Assembly: GCF_000731675.1 (NCBI RefSeq)
Contig: NZ_JMIT01000002.1
Location: forward strand, 97,455 to 161,454
Direction: 5' to 3'
DNA from: Pseudomonas capeferrum
GTDB lineage: Bacteria > Pseudomonadota > Gammaproteobacteria > Pseudomonadales > Pseudomonadaceae
DNA length: 64,000 bases
Every line of letters begins with the position of its first letter. Position 1 is the stretch's first letter. Shown here one piece after another: positions 11,057-19,442 of the stretch. Position numbers and translations under genes: made by a program. The notes under the pieces are model-generated. The model did not search any database. It saw only the letters and a program-made list of their open reading frames with translations, and was not told where the DNA came from.

Positions 11057-11992
11057 TCACGCAGTAGCGGAATCCAGCAGCAGCCGCTGCTTGACCACCT
11101 CGACCAGACGATCCGGCTGGAACTTGGACAAGAAGTTGTCACAGCCAACCTTCTTGACCATGGACTCGTTGAAACTGCCCGACAACGAGGTGTGCAGCAC
11201 CACGTAGAGCTGACGCAGGCGGGCATCGCTGCGGATCTCGGTGGTCAACCGGTAGCCGTCCATCTCCGGCATTTCGGCATCGGTGAACACCATGAGCAGC
11301 TTCTCGCAAACATCCTCACCGGCATCGGCCCAGCTCTTGAGCAGGCGCAAGGCTTTCAGACCATCGCTGGCCACGTGCAACTTCATGCCCAGTTGCGACA
11401 GGGTGTCGCGCAACTGCGCCAGGGCTACGCTGGAGTCGTCCACCAGCAGCACTTCACGCCCTCTGGCGCGGGCCAGCACCGGGTCGGCGAGGCGTTCGCC
11501 GGAGACCTTGGCGTTGTAGGGCACGATCTCAGCCAGCACCTTCTCCACATCAATCACTTCGACCAGTTGCTCGTCGACTTTGGTGATGGCGGTGAGGTAA
11601 TGCTGGCGCCCGGCACTGGTAGGCGGCGGCATGATCGCTTCCCAGTTCATGTTGACGATGCGGTCCACGCCACCCACCAGGAAGGCCTGCACCGAGCGGT
11701 TGTATTCCGTCACGATGATGGTGCTGTCCGGCCCAGGCTGCAGTGGGCGCATGCCAATCGCCTGGGACAGGTCGATCACCGGCAAGGTCTGCCCACGCAG
11801 GTTGACCACCCCGCAGACGAAGGCATGGCGCTGCGGCATCAGCGTCAGCTTGGGCAGTTGCAGCACCTCCTGCACCTTGAACACGTTGATCGCAAACAGC
11901 TGCCGACCTGCCAGGCGAAACATCAGAATTTCCAGGCGGTTCTCACCCACCAATTGCGTGCGTTGGTCTACCGTGTCGAGAATGCCAGCCAT
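11057..11992 (-). CDS. cheV: Chemotaxis coupling protein CheV (CheW + receiver)
   Basis: A 311-residue hybrid: CheW-like domain (about 20-165, with VVNLRGQTLPVIDLSQ) fused to a response-regulator receiver (about 185-311, VLLVDDSSVALAQL, phospho-acceptor in VFTDAEMPEMDGY). It couples chemoreceptors to CheA and tunes signalling by phosphorylation. The start MAGILDTVDQRTQLVGENRLE at 11992 has GGGGG five nt upstream; a longer frame to 12091 would read through the promoter. A sigma-28 promoter about 45 bp upstream places it in the motility regulon although no che cluster is nearby. Confidence 0.95.
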   Translation of the reverse strand: MAGILDTVDQRTQLVGENRLEILMFRLAGRQLFAINVFKVQEVLQLPKLTLMPQRHAFVCGVVNLRGQTLPVIDLSQAIGMRPLQPGPDSTIIVTEYNRSVQAFLVGGVDRIVNMNWEAIMPPPTSAGRQHYLTAITKVDEQLVEVIDVEKVLAEIVPYNAKVSGERLADPVLARARGREVLLVDDSSVALAQLRDTLSQLGMKLHVASDGLKALRLLKSWADAGEDVCEKLLMVFTDAEMPEMDGYRLTTEIRSDARLRQLYVVLHTSLSGSFNESMVKKVGCDNFLSKFQPDRLVEVVKQRLLLDSATA

Positions 11993-12036
11993 TGGAAGCC
12001 CCCAGGCTTGAGTCGAAAAGTTGAGTTCTTCACCCT

Positions 12037-12063
12037 GTATCGGCGGATTCACGCACACCTTGA
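12037..12063 (-). promoter_or_regulatory. FliA (sigma-28) promoter of cheV
   Basis: Minus strand: TCAAGGTG (12063-12056), 11 nt, then GCCGATAC (12044-12037). This fits the enterobacterial TAAAGTTT-N11-GCCGATAA consensus and the pseudomonad TCAAG...GCCGATA form. It leaves a leader of about 40 nt before the ATG at 11992. The remaining part of the 11993-12341 gap shows nothing else I can name. Confidence 0.75.
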
Positions 12064-12341
12064 CCCTTGCTGGAAAATGCCGCCGAGGCAATTGATATCA
12101 CTTTACCATCATGCTTTACTGCGGGCACTTCACGGTGGTTGTCTGCCGCTTTGCACCTTGTTGCACCCTAGCCGCACATCAGGGAAACCCTTAGTGGCAA
12201 TCGGGTGCAACCTGATGTTCGCGATATCCATTAGCCATTAATGTGACACCATTCTCATTGCATGAATGGAGTCAGGCTTTTGCTCGCTATCGTATCGCCG
12301 TGTCCGCCCCTTGCTGCAGCTCCAAGCGCTGGAGCGTCCTG

Positions 12342-12842
12342 ATGGACAGTGCCTTATCGTTTGAAGCTGCCCTGCAGGAGTTTCTGCTGGATGCGCATGT
12401 CTTGCTGACTCAGTCCCAGGAGTGCCTGCAGCACCTGGAGCTGATCGACAACGATGCAGATGCCTGCAAGTGCCTGAACACCGCCCTCGACACCCTGGCC
12501 CGCCGTGCCAGCCGCCTGCAATTGGTTGAGGTTGCCCACTACACCACCGTATTGCAGCAACTGCTGGCACCCGCCTGCGAGCAGCAACGCCTGGTGCGTG
12601 GGGCCTTGCCGGCGACGGATGCCTGCCTGACTCTGCTGGCCTGGCAACTGGAGCTGACAGACCCCAGCACCGGGCAGCTGAACCTTGATAGCGGTGAACA
12701 GGTCACGCTGCTTACTGAATTGGCCAGTGTTTTGGAACAACCGCTACCGCAAACGTGTGCCTCGTGCGAAGAACAGGGCAGCCACTGCCTTCACCCCCAC
12801 GCAGACGCTACCCCCGACACGCGCCCTCGCGCTGCGCATTAA
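12342..12842 (+). CDS. Helical HPt-like protein of unknown function
   Basis: A 166-residue protein. Residues about 5-75 are predicted helical (EAALQEFLLDAHVLLTQSQECLQHLEL then CLNTALDTLARRASRLQL) and have the spacing of a histidine-phosphotransfer domain of the CheA P1 type. However, the helix where the phospho-His should be reads LDTLARRASRLQL, with no His. The C-terminal part is Cys-rich (CASCEEQGSHC). GGAG lies 7 nt before the ATG at 12342; an upstream frame to 12243 lacks one. It is divergent from cheV, suggesting but not proving a role in signalling. The HPt assignment is inference. Confidence 0.6.
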   Translation: MDSALSFEAALQEFLLDAHVLLTQSQECLQHLELIDNDADACKCLNTALDTLARRASRLQLVEVAHYTTVLQQLLAPACEQQRLVRGALPATDACLTLLAWQLELTDPSTGQLNLDSGEQVTLLTELASVLEQPLPQTCASCEEQGSHCLHPHADATPDTRPRAAH

Positions 12843-13228
12843 CTCACCCGAAGAGCAACTAAGGGCCTTGTTCAAGCCCACGATGGTCTAACTTGGAAGT
12901 TCCCCCAAGTGTCGGCCGCAATACCGCTGGCATTAACCCGCTAGTTGCTCTGAAAGTGATTGCCAGCCGAATAACGGATGGCATTTTGCTACTTGCGCTA
13001 ATCGGACGGACGTCCCGGAATACCCCGTAAACCATGAGGTTTCAAAGCGTTGCCCAGCAGCGACCAACGCCACGCGAAGTGTTACCATGCTCGCCAGCGA
13101 ATGCCTGCAGTCTGTAACAAGGCTGATTGAGGACGTGACCCGGCAAAACTTCGAAAGTAATGCGCCAGAGCCTCTAGCAAGACGTGTGCAAGGCCTCCAT
13201 CAGCAACACTTCAGTGGCTTCTCTATTT
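12843..13228 (+). other. Gap with no recognisable gene upstream of the NarL-type kinase
   Basis: I see no convincing gene, terminator or promoter in these 386 bp. Short frames here have no ribosome-binding site and overlap the kinase in another frame. The start of the kinase is uncertain, so its true N-terminus may extend leftward to a GTG at 13184. Confidence 0.4.
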
Positions 13229-14125
13229 ATGTTCCCACGCTTGAAGACTCCCCTGCGCTGCTGCTCCCGTACTGCGCTGCTGCGCTGGACGACGATAGTA
13301 TTGTGCGTGGCCTCGGTGGTCGCCAACCTGCTGCTGTACATGGCCGGCAAACCGATGCCAGCCAGCCTGTTGCTGCTGCACGCTGCGGCGATGCTCGGCG
13401 TGGGCCTGCAGGTAAGCCTGGGGGCAGGGTCGATCCGCCTGCACCCGGCAGAACTGGCCAAGCGCATGCTCAAGGTTCAAGAAGGCGAGCGCCAGCAGCT
13501 GAGCCGCGAACTGCATGACGACATCGGCCAACTGCTCACCGCCGCCAAGCTTCAGTTGCAATGGCTGCAACGGCGGGTGCCCGATGAACTGCACAGCCAC
13601 TGCGATACCCTGCGCACCACGCTCGACGACGCCCTTGGCAACGTGCGCGATGTTTCCGCCTTGCTCAACCCGCGGCAACTGGCCAGCCTTGGGCTCGAAG
13701 CCAGCCTTCGCGCGCACCTGCTGCGCACGCTGGAAAACACCGACGTGCACTGGAGCCTGGCATGCAACCAGCGCCTCAGGGGCATTGACGAAGCCGTCGC
13801 GATGGCAGTGTTTCGCATCACCCAGGAGGCCGTGACCAACATGCTGCGCCATGCCCAGGCGCGCAACCTGTCGATCCGCCTGCAACGCAGCCCCGGCGGG
13901 CTTGCCTTGAAGATCGAGGACGATGGTCGCGGTTTTCTCCCCGCCAGGCACCCGGCCGCGTCGGGCCAGCGTGGCCTGGCTGGCATGCAGGAACGCGTGA
14001 CAGCCTTGCAAGGCCGCCTGCAGATCACCAGCCAGCCGGGCCTTGGCACGCAGATCGAAGCCCTGTTCCCGTGGCCGCCGCGCACCCGGGAACGCGCCAG
14101 GACCTTGACCGCCCATGACCTGTAA
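13229..14125 (+). CDS. Two-component sensor histidine kinase, NarL-partner (HisKA_3) type
   Basis: A 298-residue kinase with two N-terminal membrane segments (about 16-35 and 40-60) joined by a very short loop, so there is no real periplasmic sensor domain. The dimerisation/phospho-acceptor segment ERQQLSRELHDDIGQ puts His96 as the phosphorylation site. The HATPase_c domain has RITQEAVTNMLRHAQA (N box) and EDDGRGF (G1). It should phosphorylate the overlapping response regulator. The start is uncertain: the ATG at 13229 has no good ribosome site, and a GTG at 13184 is in frame. The ligand is unknown. Confidence 0.85.
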   Translation: MFPRLKTPLRCCSRTALLRWTTIVLCVASVVANLLLYMAGKPMPASLLLLHAAAMLGVGLQVSLGAGSIRLHPAELAKRMLKVQEGERQQLSRELHDDIGQLLTAAKLQLQWLQRRVPDELHSHCDTLRTTLDDALGNVRDVSALLNPRQLASLGLEASLRAHLLRTLENTDVHWSLACNQRLRGIDEAVAMAVFRITQEAVTNMLRHAQARNLSIRLQRSPGGLALKIEDDGRGFLPARHPAASGQRGLAGMQERVTALQGRLQITSQPGLGTQIEALFPWPPRTRERARTLTAHDL

Positions 14126-14774
14126 ATTGCTGCTGGTCGACGACCACTCACTGATACGCGCCGGGGTGCGCGCGCTGGTCTCCGACATCCCTGGCTACTG
14201 CGTGGTCGGTGAGGCCGACGACGGCAATCTGTTACTTGAGCAGGTGCGCACGCTGGCACCCGATATCGTTTTGCTGGACATCTCCATGCGCTCGACCAGC
14301 GGCCTGGATGCCCTGACCCAACTCAGCGCCAGCGGCAGCACCTGCAAGGTGCTGATCCTGTCGATGCACACCGACCCGGACCTGATCATGCGCGCCCTGG
14401 AAAGCGGCGCCCATGGCTACCTGCTCAAGGACACCAGCGCCACCGAACTGGAGCAGGCCCTGTGCGCCCTGCGCAACGGCGAGCGCTACCTCAGCCCGGC
14501 AATCGCGCACACGGTCATCAACCAGGCATTGCTGCACACTCAGCATCGCAAGCAACCGAGCGGCGAGCGCCACACCCTGACTGCCCGCCAACTGGAAATC
14601 CTGCGCCTGATCGTGCGGGGCAAATCGACCCGGGAGATCGCCAGCGGCCTGGGGCTTTCGATAAAAACCGTGGAAACCCACCGCTCGCAGATCATGAAAC
14701 GCCTGCAGATTCACGATGTGGCAGGCCTGGTGCTATACGCGGTGCGCGAAAAAATCATCAGCCTGGACGACTGA
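14115..14774 (+). CDS. LuxR/NarL-family response regulator
   Basis: A 219-residue regulator: receiver domain (1-120, LLLVDDHSLIRAG, phospho-acceptor Asp55 in IVLLDISM) and a C-terminal LuxR-type helix-turn-helix (LTARQLEILRLIVRGKSTREIASGLGLSIKTVETH). Its ATG lies inside the last codons of the kinase gene (11-bp overlap), so the two are translationally coupled and form a cognate pair. Its 3' end overlaps the convergent lipid kinase gene by 17 bp. Target genes cannot be deduced from the window. Confidence 0.92.
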   Translation: MTCKLLLVDDHSLIRAGVRALVSDIPGYCVVGEADDGNLLLEQVRTLAPDIVLLDISMRSTSGLDALTQLSASGSTCKVLILSMHTDPDLIMRALESGAHGYLLKDTSATELEQALCALRNGERYLSPAIAHTVINQALLHTQHRKQPSGERHTLTARQLEILRLIVRGKSTREIASGLGLSIKTVETHRSQIMKRLQIHDVAGLVLYAVREKIISLDD

Positions 14775-15645
14775 GCAACGGCGACCCGGCCGGCAAGTGC
14801 AGGCGCAGCGCCGCTGGCCTTGCCTCGAAGCGCAGGCTGTCGGCCTGCAACGGCTCGCCATCGAGGTTGATGTCCAGGCCCTGCGAGCTCTTGATTTCAA
14901 CCCACGGCAACCTGGCCCGCACAAACAACCCATCGCCGGCCACCAGGTCGCGCAATGCCCCCACCACCTCCTGCGGCGCCGGCAAGATGGCGATGTCGAG
15001 CAGGCCATCGTCAGCCAGCGCATCCGGGCACAGTACCTGGCCACCGCCGGCCTGCCGGCCATTGCCGATACCCAGTGCCAGCACGTCACCTTGCCAGTGA
15101 AAATCCGGGCCCTGCAGCTCTACCGACGCCGCCTGCAACTCGCTGAAACGCGACAACCCCGTGAACAGATAGGCAGCAGCGCCCAGGACCTTTTTCAGGT
15201 CCTCGGAGGTGTTCGCCGTGACCTGGCTGCCGAAGCCACCGGTGGCCATATTGAGAAACAACTGATCACCGACCTGCCCCAGGTCGATTGGTTGCGCCGG
15301 GTTGTTCAGCAGCGCCAGCGCCTCTGCCGGCTCCAAGGGCACCCCCGCAGCCTTGGCAAAATCATTGGCGGTGCCCAGCGGCATCAGCGCCAGGCTGGCG
15401 TCGGTCGCCGCCAGGCCCATGGCCTCTGCCACATCGCGCAAGGTGCCGTCACCGCCCCCGGCGACGATATGGCTGTAGCCGGCTGCCAGTGCCTCGGCCA
15501 CCAGGCGCTGGGCATCCCCGGCCTCCCAGGTTACCCGCACATCCAGCACCCAGCCGGTCTCGCGCATCGCCAGAACGGCACTGCGCAGCGCTTCGTTCAT
15601 CGCCTGCTTGCCGTGCAGGATCATCATTGCCTTGCGCCCTTGCAT
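14758..15645 (-). CDS. YegS/diacylglycerol-kinase-like lipid kinase
   Basis: A 295-residue member of the YegS/BmrU/DAGK catalytic family, which phosphorylates diacylglycerol or related lipids. The nucleotide-binding loop VAGGGDGTLRDVAEA and LMPLGTANDFAK are the family motifs; the C-terminal beta domain includes DGLLDIAILP and the NLDGEPL segment. The ATG at 15645 has GGAGAAG about 8 nt upstream; an upstream frame to 15807 would cross the gap without a ribosome site. Convergent overlap with the response regulator. The lipid substrate is not known; YegS is the closest named homologue. Confidence 0.88.
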   Translation of the reverse strand: MQGRKAMMILHGKQAMNEALRSAVLAMRETGWVLDVRVTWEAGDAQRLVAEALAAGYSHIVAGGGDGTLRDVAEAMGLAATDASLALMPLGTANDFAKAAGVPLEPAEALALLNNPAQPIDLGQVGDQLFLNMATGGFGSQVTANTSEDLKKVLGAAAYLFTGLSRFSELQAASVELQGPDFHWQGDVLALGIGNGRQAGGGQVLCPDALADDGLLDIAILPAPQEVVGALRDLVAGDGLFVRARLPWVEIKSSQGLDINLDGEPLQADSLRFEARPAALRLHLPAGSPLLSRPG

Positions 15646-15846
15646 CGCGCTTCTCCGAGAAAAATGACCAACCCTGATCTCGACCACTGACGCACACTGA
15701 TCGTTGCATACCGAACACAATAAACAATGGATTTCAGCCATTTTCCACACACCCGCCAATGCCCGGCTATGCTCAGAAAACGCACAGTTGACAAGTATTT
15801 GACCCAAGCGCTGAAAATCACCCCGCGAGTCAGCATATTGACTCGG

Positions 15847-15930
15847 TCAACCTTGGGCCCCTATTTCCGATAGCCATGGACGCGCCCCGGCAGCAGTGAT
15901 CAGCTGACTGCCGATGGGCGCGTCTTTTCA
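15847..15930 (+). ncRNA. Possible short RNA or 5' leader: promoter followed directly by a terminator-like hairpin
   Basis: A promoter-like TTGACT (about 15838-15843), 18 nt, TATTTC (about 15862-15867) is followed by a long hairpin: GACGCGCCC (15879-15887) pairs with GGGCGCGTC (15916-15924), with an inner GGCAG/CTGCC stem, then TTTT. A transcript would start a few bases before the hairpin and stop at its T-tract, making an RNA of about 55 nt, or read on into the glycosyltransferase gene at 15960. It matches no RNA family I know. This is the only structure in the 314-bp gap. Confidence 0.4.
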
Positions 15931-15959
15931 TCCGCGATCTGTTGCGAGGATTCCGGGAC

Positions 15960-17207
15960 ATGCGCATTCTCTGGACACTGCCCTACCTGCCTTGGCCGAC
16001 CACCAGCGGCAGCAAGACCCGGCAATACCACCTGATGCGCGCACTCGCCCAGCGTGGCCACCGGATCACCCTGCTGGTGCAGTCCAAGATCCCCTTGAGC
16101 GACGCTGCCCGCGAAGCCCTCGAGCCCTTGCTCGAACGCTTGATCGTAATGCCCAGGCGTGCCCTGCACAGCCCGCTCAACCTGCTGGCATCACCGATCA
16201 TCGACTACCCCATGCGGGCGATCATCAATGGCCTGGCGCCCTGCCTCAGGCACCGCTTCGAGCAATTGCTGGACGAGCCCTGGGACGTCATCCAGATCGA
16301 GCACAGCTACAGCTTCCAACCGTTCGAGAAGGCCCTGCAGGCCCGCGGCCTGCCCTACATGCTCAGCGAACACACCTTGGAATCGGTCATGGGCGGCGCT
16401 CGCCATGACCGCCTGCCGCTGTGGCTGCGCCCACTCAACGCATTTGATCGCTGGCGCTATCGGCGCTGGGAGCAACGGGTACTGCGCCAACCCACTGAAG
16501 TGGTGGCCGTCAGCAGCCATGACGCCGAGCTGATCGCCCAGATCAGCGGCCGCCCGGTGAACGTGGTGGTCAGTGGCGTGGACTGCGACTTCTATCAGCA
16601 GGTGCAACCCTCGCTGCACAGCCAGCGCCTGCTGTTTGTCGGCAACTTCGAATATGGCTCCAACCTGGAGGCCATCGAATGGGCGCTGGAAGAGATCATG
16701 CCGCAGGTATGGATGAGCAACCCAGCAGTGCGCCTGGCCATTGCCGGCCATGCCCTGCCCGCCAGCTGGAGGCTGCACTGGAACGACCCACGCATCGAAT
16801 GGGTCGGTTATCGCCCCGACCTGCGCGAGCTGCAGCGCCGCTCGGCACTGTTCTTCGCCCCCCTGCTTTATGCCGGGGGCTCCAAGGCCAAGGTGCTCGA
16901 AGCGATGGCTGCCGGGCTGCCGGTGATCACCACCAGCAAGGGTGTTTCAGGGCTGACCGTGAACAACGCTGAACATTACCTGGGCAGCGACGATGGCGAC
17001 CAACTGGCGCTGCTGATCACCCAGTTGCTCAACCAGCCGTGGCGCATGGCGCAGTTGAGCGAAGCCGGCCGGCAATTCGCCCGCCAGCGTCACGACTGGA
17101 GTGTCGCGGCGCAGCAACTGGAAAACGTGCACATGCGCCTGCACCAGGCACAGCCCACCGACGCTACGCAATTGGTGGGAGGCTGGCTCGGTCGTTCAGC
17201 CAAGTAG
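15960..17207 (+). CDS. Glycosyltransferase, family 1/4 (GT-B fold)
   Basis: A 415-residue GT-B glycosyltransferase. The N-terminal acceptor domain begins RILWTLPYLPWPTTSGSKTRQYHLMRALAQRGH with the usual glycine-rich loop. The C-terminal donor domain has the EX7E-type region GGSKAKVLEAMAAGLPVITTSKGVSGL. No membrane segment or signal peptide. It should transfer a sugar from an activated donor in the cytoplasm to an unknown acceptor. It is an orphan: neighbours are a lipid kinase and molybdenum-cofactor genes, with no polysaccharide cluster in view. GAGGATTCCGGG precedes the ATG. The 3' end overlaps moeA by 12 bp, convergently. Confidence 0.88.
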   Translation: MRILWTLPYLPWPTTSGSKTRQYHLMRALAQRGHRITLLVQSKIPLSDAAREALEPLLERLIVMPRRALHSPLNLLASPIIDYPMRAIINGLAPCLRHRFEQLLDEPWDVIQIEHSYSFQPFEKALQARGLPYMLSEHTLESVMGGARHDRLPLWLRPLNAFDRWRYRRWEQRVLRQPTEVVAVSSHDAELIAQISGRPVNVVVSGVDCDFYQQVQPSLHSQRLLFVGNFEYGSNLEAIEWALEEIMPQVWMSNPAVRLAIAGHALPASWRLHWNDPRIEWVGYRPDLRELQRRSALFFAPLLYAGGSKAKVLEAMAAGLPVITTSKGVSGLTVNNAEHYLGSDDGDQLALLITQLLNQPWRMAQLSEAGRQFARQRHDWSVAAQQLENVHMRLHQAQPTDATQLVGGWLGRSAK

Positions 17208-18422
17208 CTCGCTGAACGGGATAAACGGCACGCTGTCACCCAGCTTGGGCGTGCTGCCTTCGCGCACCTCCACCAAGCCTTCGGCCCAGGCCGCACTGCG
17301 CAGCACCCCAGAGCTCTGGTTCTTGTAGATGTGCACCTGGCCATGCTCGATGCGGGCGCGCAGGTACTCGCGCCGCATGCCTGGCTTGGGCCAGTCGAAG
17401 CCTGCCGGCATGTCGAAGCGCAGCGGCGTGACATCGGCCACACCCTGGCGCCGCAACAGGTACGGCCGCGTCAGCAGGCCAAAGGTGACCAGCGTGGAAG
17501 CCGGGTTACCCGGCAGGCCGATCACCGGCACACCGCGAAAATGGCCGAAGGTCAGTGGCTTGCCCGGCTTGATAGCCAGCTTCCACAAGGCCAGTTCGCC
17601 GGCCTCACGCAAAGCGGCCCCCAGGTAATCGGCCTCGCCAACAGAGACACCGCCGGTGGACAGGATCAGGTCAACATCGCCCAGTGCCCCCAGGCATTCA
17701 CGGGTACGCGCCAGGTCATCAGGCAGAATACCCGCATCCCGAACCTCGCACCCCAAACGCTGCAACCAGCTGACCAACAGGCGACGGTTGCTGTTGTAGA
17801 TCTGCCCTGGTCCCAAGGGCTGGCCAGGCTCGATCAGCTCGTCACCGGTAGACAGCACGGCCACGCGCACCTTGCGCACCACGTCCAGGCGGGCCTGGCC
17901 GAGGGTTGCAGCCAAGCCCAGCTCGATCGGCCCCAGGCGCGTACCGGCGCTCATCACCTGCTCGCCCTGACGCGTTTCCTGGCCTTGTGGGCGGATGTTC
18001 TGGTCGGTTTTCAATGGTTCGAGGAAGCGTACCCGACCGTCGTCAGTCACGTCGGCGTTTTCCTGCATCTCGACACAGTCAGCGCCGGCCGGCACCGGTG
18101 CGCCGGTGAAGATGCGCGCACACGTACCTGGCTGCAGGGGCTGCGGGGCATGGCCGGCAAAGATACGCTGACTGACCGGCAAGGGCTCGCCCTGCCAGTC
18201 CGCCAGGCGCAGGGCGTAGCCATCCATGGCGCTGTTCGGCCAAGGCGGCAGGTCGAGAGACGCCACCAGGTCGCTGGCCAGCACGCGCCCCTCGGCTTCG
18301 GCCAACGGCACGTTTTCGGTTTCCCGGATCGGTGCGGCCTCTGCCAGCGCAAGCAACCGCGCCAAGGCGTCTTCCACCGGCATCAGCGGCCGGGCCTGAT
18401 TGACCTCAGCCACGGCTTTCAC
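17196..18422 (-). CDS. moeA: Molybdopterin molybdenumtransferase MoeA
   Basis: A 408-residue MoeA that inserts molybdate into adenylylated molybdopterin. Visible motifs: N-terminal domain with PWPNSAMDGYALR, the MoCF-binding domain with LSTGDELIEPG and STGGVSVGEADYLG, and the substrate loop GLPGNPAS. Length is normal. It follows moaB on the same strand with a 17-bp overlap, so the two are co-translated. Cytoplasmic. I saw no mobA between moaB and the neighbouring lipoprotein, so the guanylyltransferase must be encoded elsewhere. Confidence 0.96.
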   Translation of the reverse strand: MKAVAEVNQARPLMPVEDALARLLALAEAAPIRETENVPLAEAEGRVLASDLVASLDLPPWPNSAMDGYALRLADWQGEPLPVSQRIFAGHAPQPLQPGTCARIFTGAPVPAGADCVEMQENADVTDDGRVRFLEPLKTDQNIRPQGQETRQGEQVMSAGTRLGPIELGLAATLGQARLDVVRKVRVAVLSTGDELIEPGQPLGPGQIYNSNRRLLVSWLQRLGCEVRDAGILPDDLARTRECLGALGDVDLILSTGGVSVGEADYLGAALREAGELALWKLAIKPGKPLTFGHFRGVPVIGLPGNPASTLVTFGLLTRPYLLRRQGVADVTPLRFDMPAGFDWPKPGMRREYLRARIEHGQVHIYKNQSSGVLRSAAWAEGLVEVREGSTPKLGDSVPFIPFSELLG

Positions 18423-18945
18423 AGGCCGCTGCCTGCTTCAGGTGTGGCACGAAATTGCAGGGGCGATGGCGGGCATCGAGCTGCTCGGCGAGGATGCCGT
18501 CCCAGCCGGTGCGCACTGCATTGGTCGAGCCCGGCAGGCAGCACACCAGCGTGCCATTGGCCAGGCCTGCCAGCGCGCGCGACTGTACGGTAGAGGTGCC
18601 GATATCGGCCACGGAGATCTGCCGGAACAGCTCACCGAAACCGTCCACCTGCTTGTCCAGCAGGCAGGCCACGGCCTCGGGCGTGCTGTCGCGGCCGGTG
18701 AAACCGGTGCCGCCAGTAACCAATACCACCTGCACGCCTTCCTCGGCGATCCAGGTCGCGACCTGGGCGCGAATCTTGTACAGGTCATCCTTGAGCAACA
18801 CCCGCGCCGCCAGTTGATGACCAGCCGCAGTCAGGCGGTCGACGAACAGTTGGCCGGAGGTGTCGGTGTCGAAGGTACGCGTGTCGCTGACCGTCAGCAC
18901 GGCGATGTTCAGCGGCACGAAGGGGGTATCTGCCTTGGCTTTCAT
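18406..18945 (-). CDS. moaB: Molybdenum cofactor biosynthesis protein MoaB
   Basis: A 179-residue MoaB/MogA-type protein that adenylylates molybdopterin ahead of metal insertion by MoeA. The MoCF fold is shown by NIAVLTVSDTRTFDTDTSG near the N-terminus and VLVTGGTGFTGRDSTPEA in the middle. Length fits MoaB. GACGGAC lies upstream of the ATG. It is the first gene of the two-gene moaB-moeA operon. Whether it does the MogA reaction is inferred from the family, since pseudomonads often use MoaB in that role. Confidence 0.94.
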   Translation of the reverse strand: MKAKADTPFVPLNIAVLTVSDTRTFDTDTSGQLFVDRLTAAGHQLAARVLLKDDLYKIRAQVATWIAEEGVQVVLVTGGTGFTGRDSTPEAVACLLDKQVDGFGELFRQISVADIGTSTVQSRALAGLANGTLVCCLPGSTNAVRTGWDGILAEQLDARHRPCNFVPHLKQAAACESRG

Positions 18946-19139
18946 GGGTGTCCGTCACAAGAAGATGGGATGGCGCATTTATAACACAGCACACCCCCGA
19001 CACAGCGGCGCGCCCCTGTGCCCTTGCCCTTGCCCTTGGTCAATACTCAGGTTTTGCCGCTATGCTGCACTGTAAAGGAACTTGCGCGGACGCCCTGCGT
19101 CATAACTGTCATCTAGCACCATCGCACTGGAGAAACACG

Positions 19140-19361
19140 ATGATTCAACGGACCCTTCCCGCCTTTCTGCTTGCCCTGGGCCTGGGCGCCCTCGCTGGCT
19201 GCGCATCGCCAACCGTCATTACCCTGAACGATGGTCGCGAGATCCAGGCAGTGGACACCCCTTCGTTCGACGAGGACTCGGGCTTCTACGAATTCGAGCA
19301 ACTTGATGGCAAGCGTACGCGCCTGAACAAAGACCAGATCCGTACCGTCAAAGAGCTGTGA
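19140..19361 (+). CDS. Small YgdI/YgdR-type lipoprotein
   Basis: A 73-residue lipoprotein. The signal peptide MIQRTLPAFLLALGLGALAGC ends in the lipobox LAGC, giving a mature N-terminal Cys21. The mature part (TVITLNDGREIQAVDTPSFDEDSGFYEFEQLDGKRTRLNKDQI) is a small SH3-like domain of the YgdI/YgdR family (DUF903). Ser follows at +3, so outer-membrane sorting is likely. GGAG lies 9 nt before the ATG. The function of this family is unknown. It is followed by the tRNA-Pro gene with its own promoter. Confidence 0.88.
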   Translation: MIQRTLPAFLLALGLGALAGCASPTVITLNDGREIQAVDTPSFDEDSGFYEFEQLDGKRTRLNKDQIRTVKEL

Positions 19362-19404
19362 TCTGGCTTCCCTTTTTGGCAAACGCCCTTTTAACAACAA
19401 GGGC

Positions 19405-19433
19405 TTGCGTGCAAAAAAGGGATGCAGTAGGAT
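19405..19433 (+). promoter_or_regulatory. sigma-70 promoter of tRNA-Pro
   Basis: -35 TTGCGT (19405-19410) and -10 TAGGAT (19428-19433) are 17 bp apart, with transcription expected a few bases before the mature 5' end at 19443. Spacing and position suit a stable-RNA promoter, though no G/C-rich discriminator stands out. Confidence 0.55.
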
Positions 19434-19442
19434 TTCGTTCAT

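Noticed and set aside
18437..18456. TGGCACGAAATTGC as a sigma-54 promoter
   Set aside because: The -24 to -12 spacing is one base short, and it lies inside moaB with no gene following on that strand.
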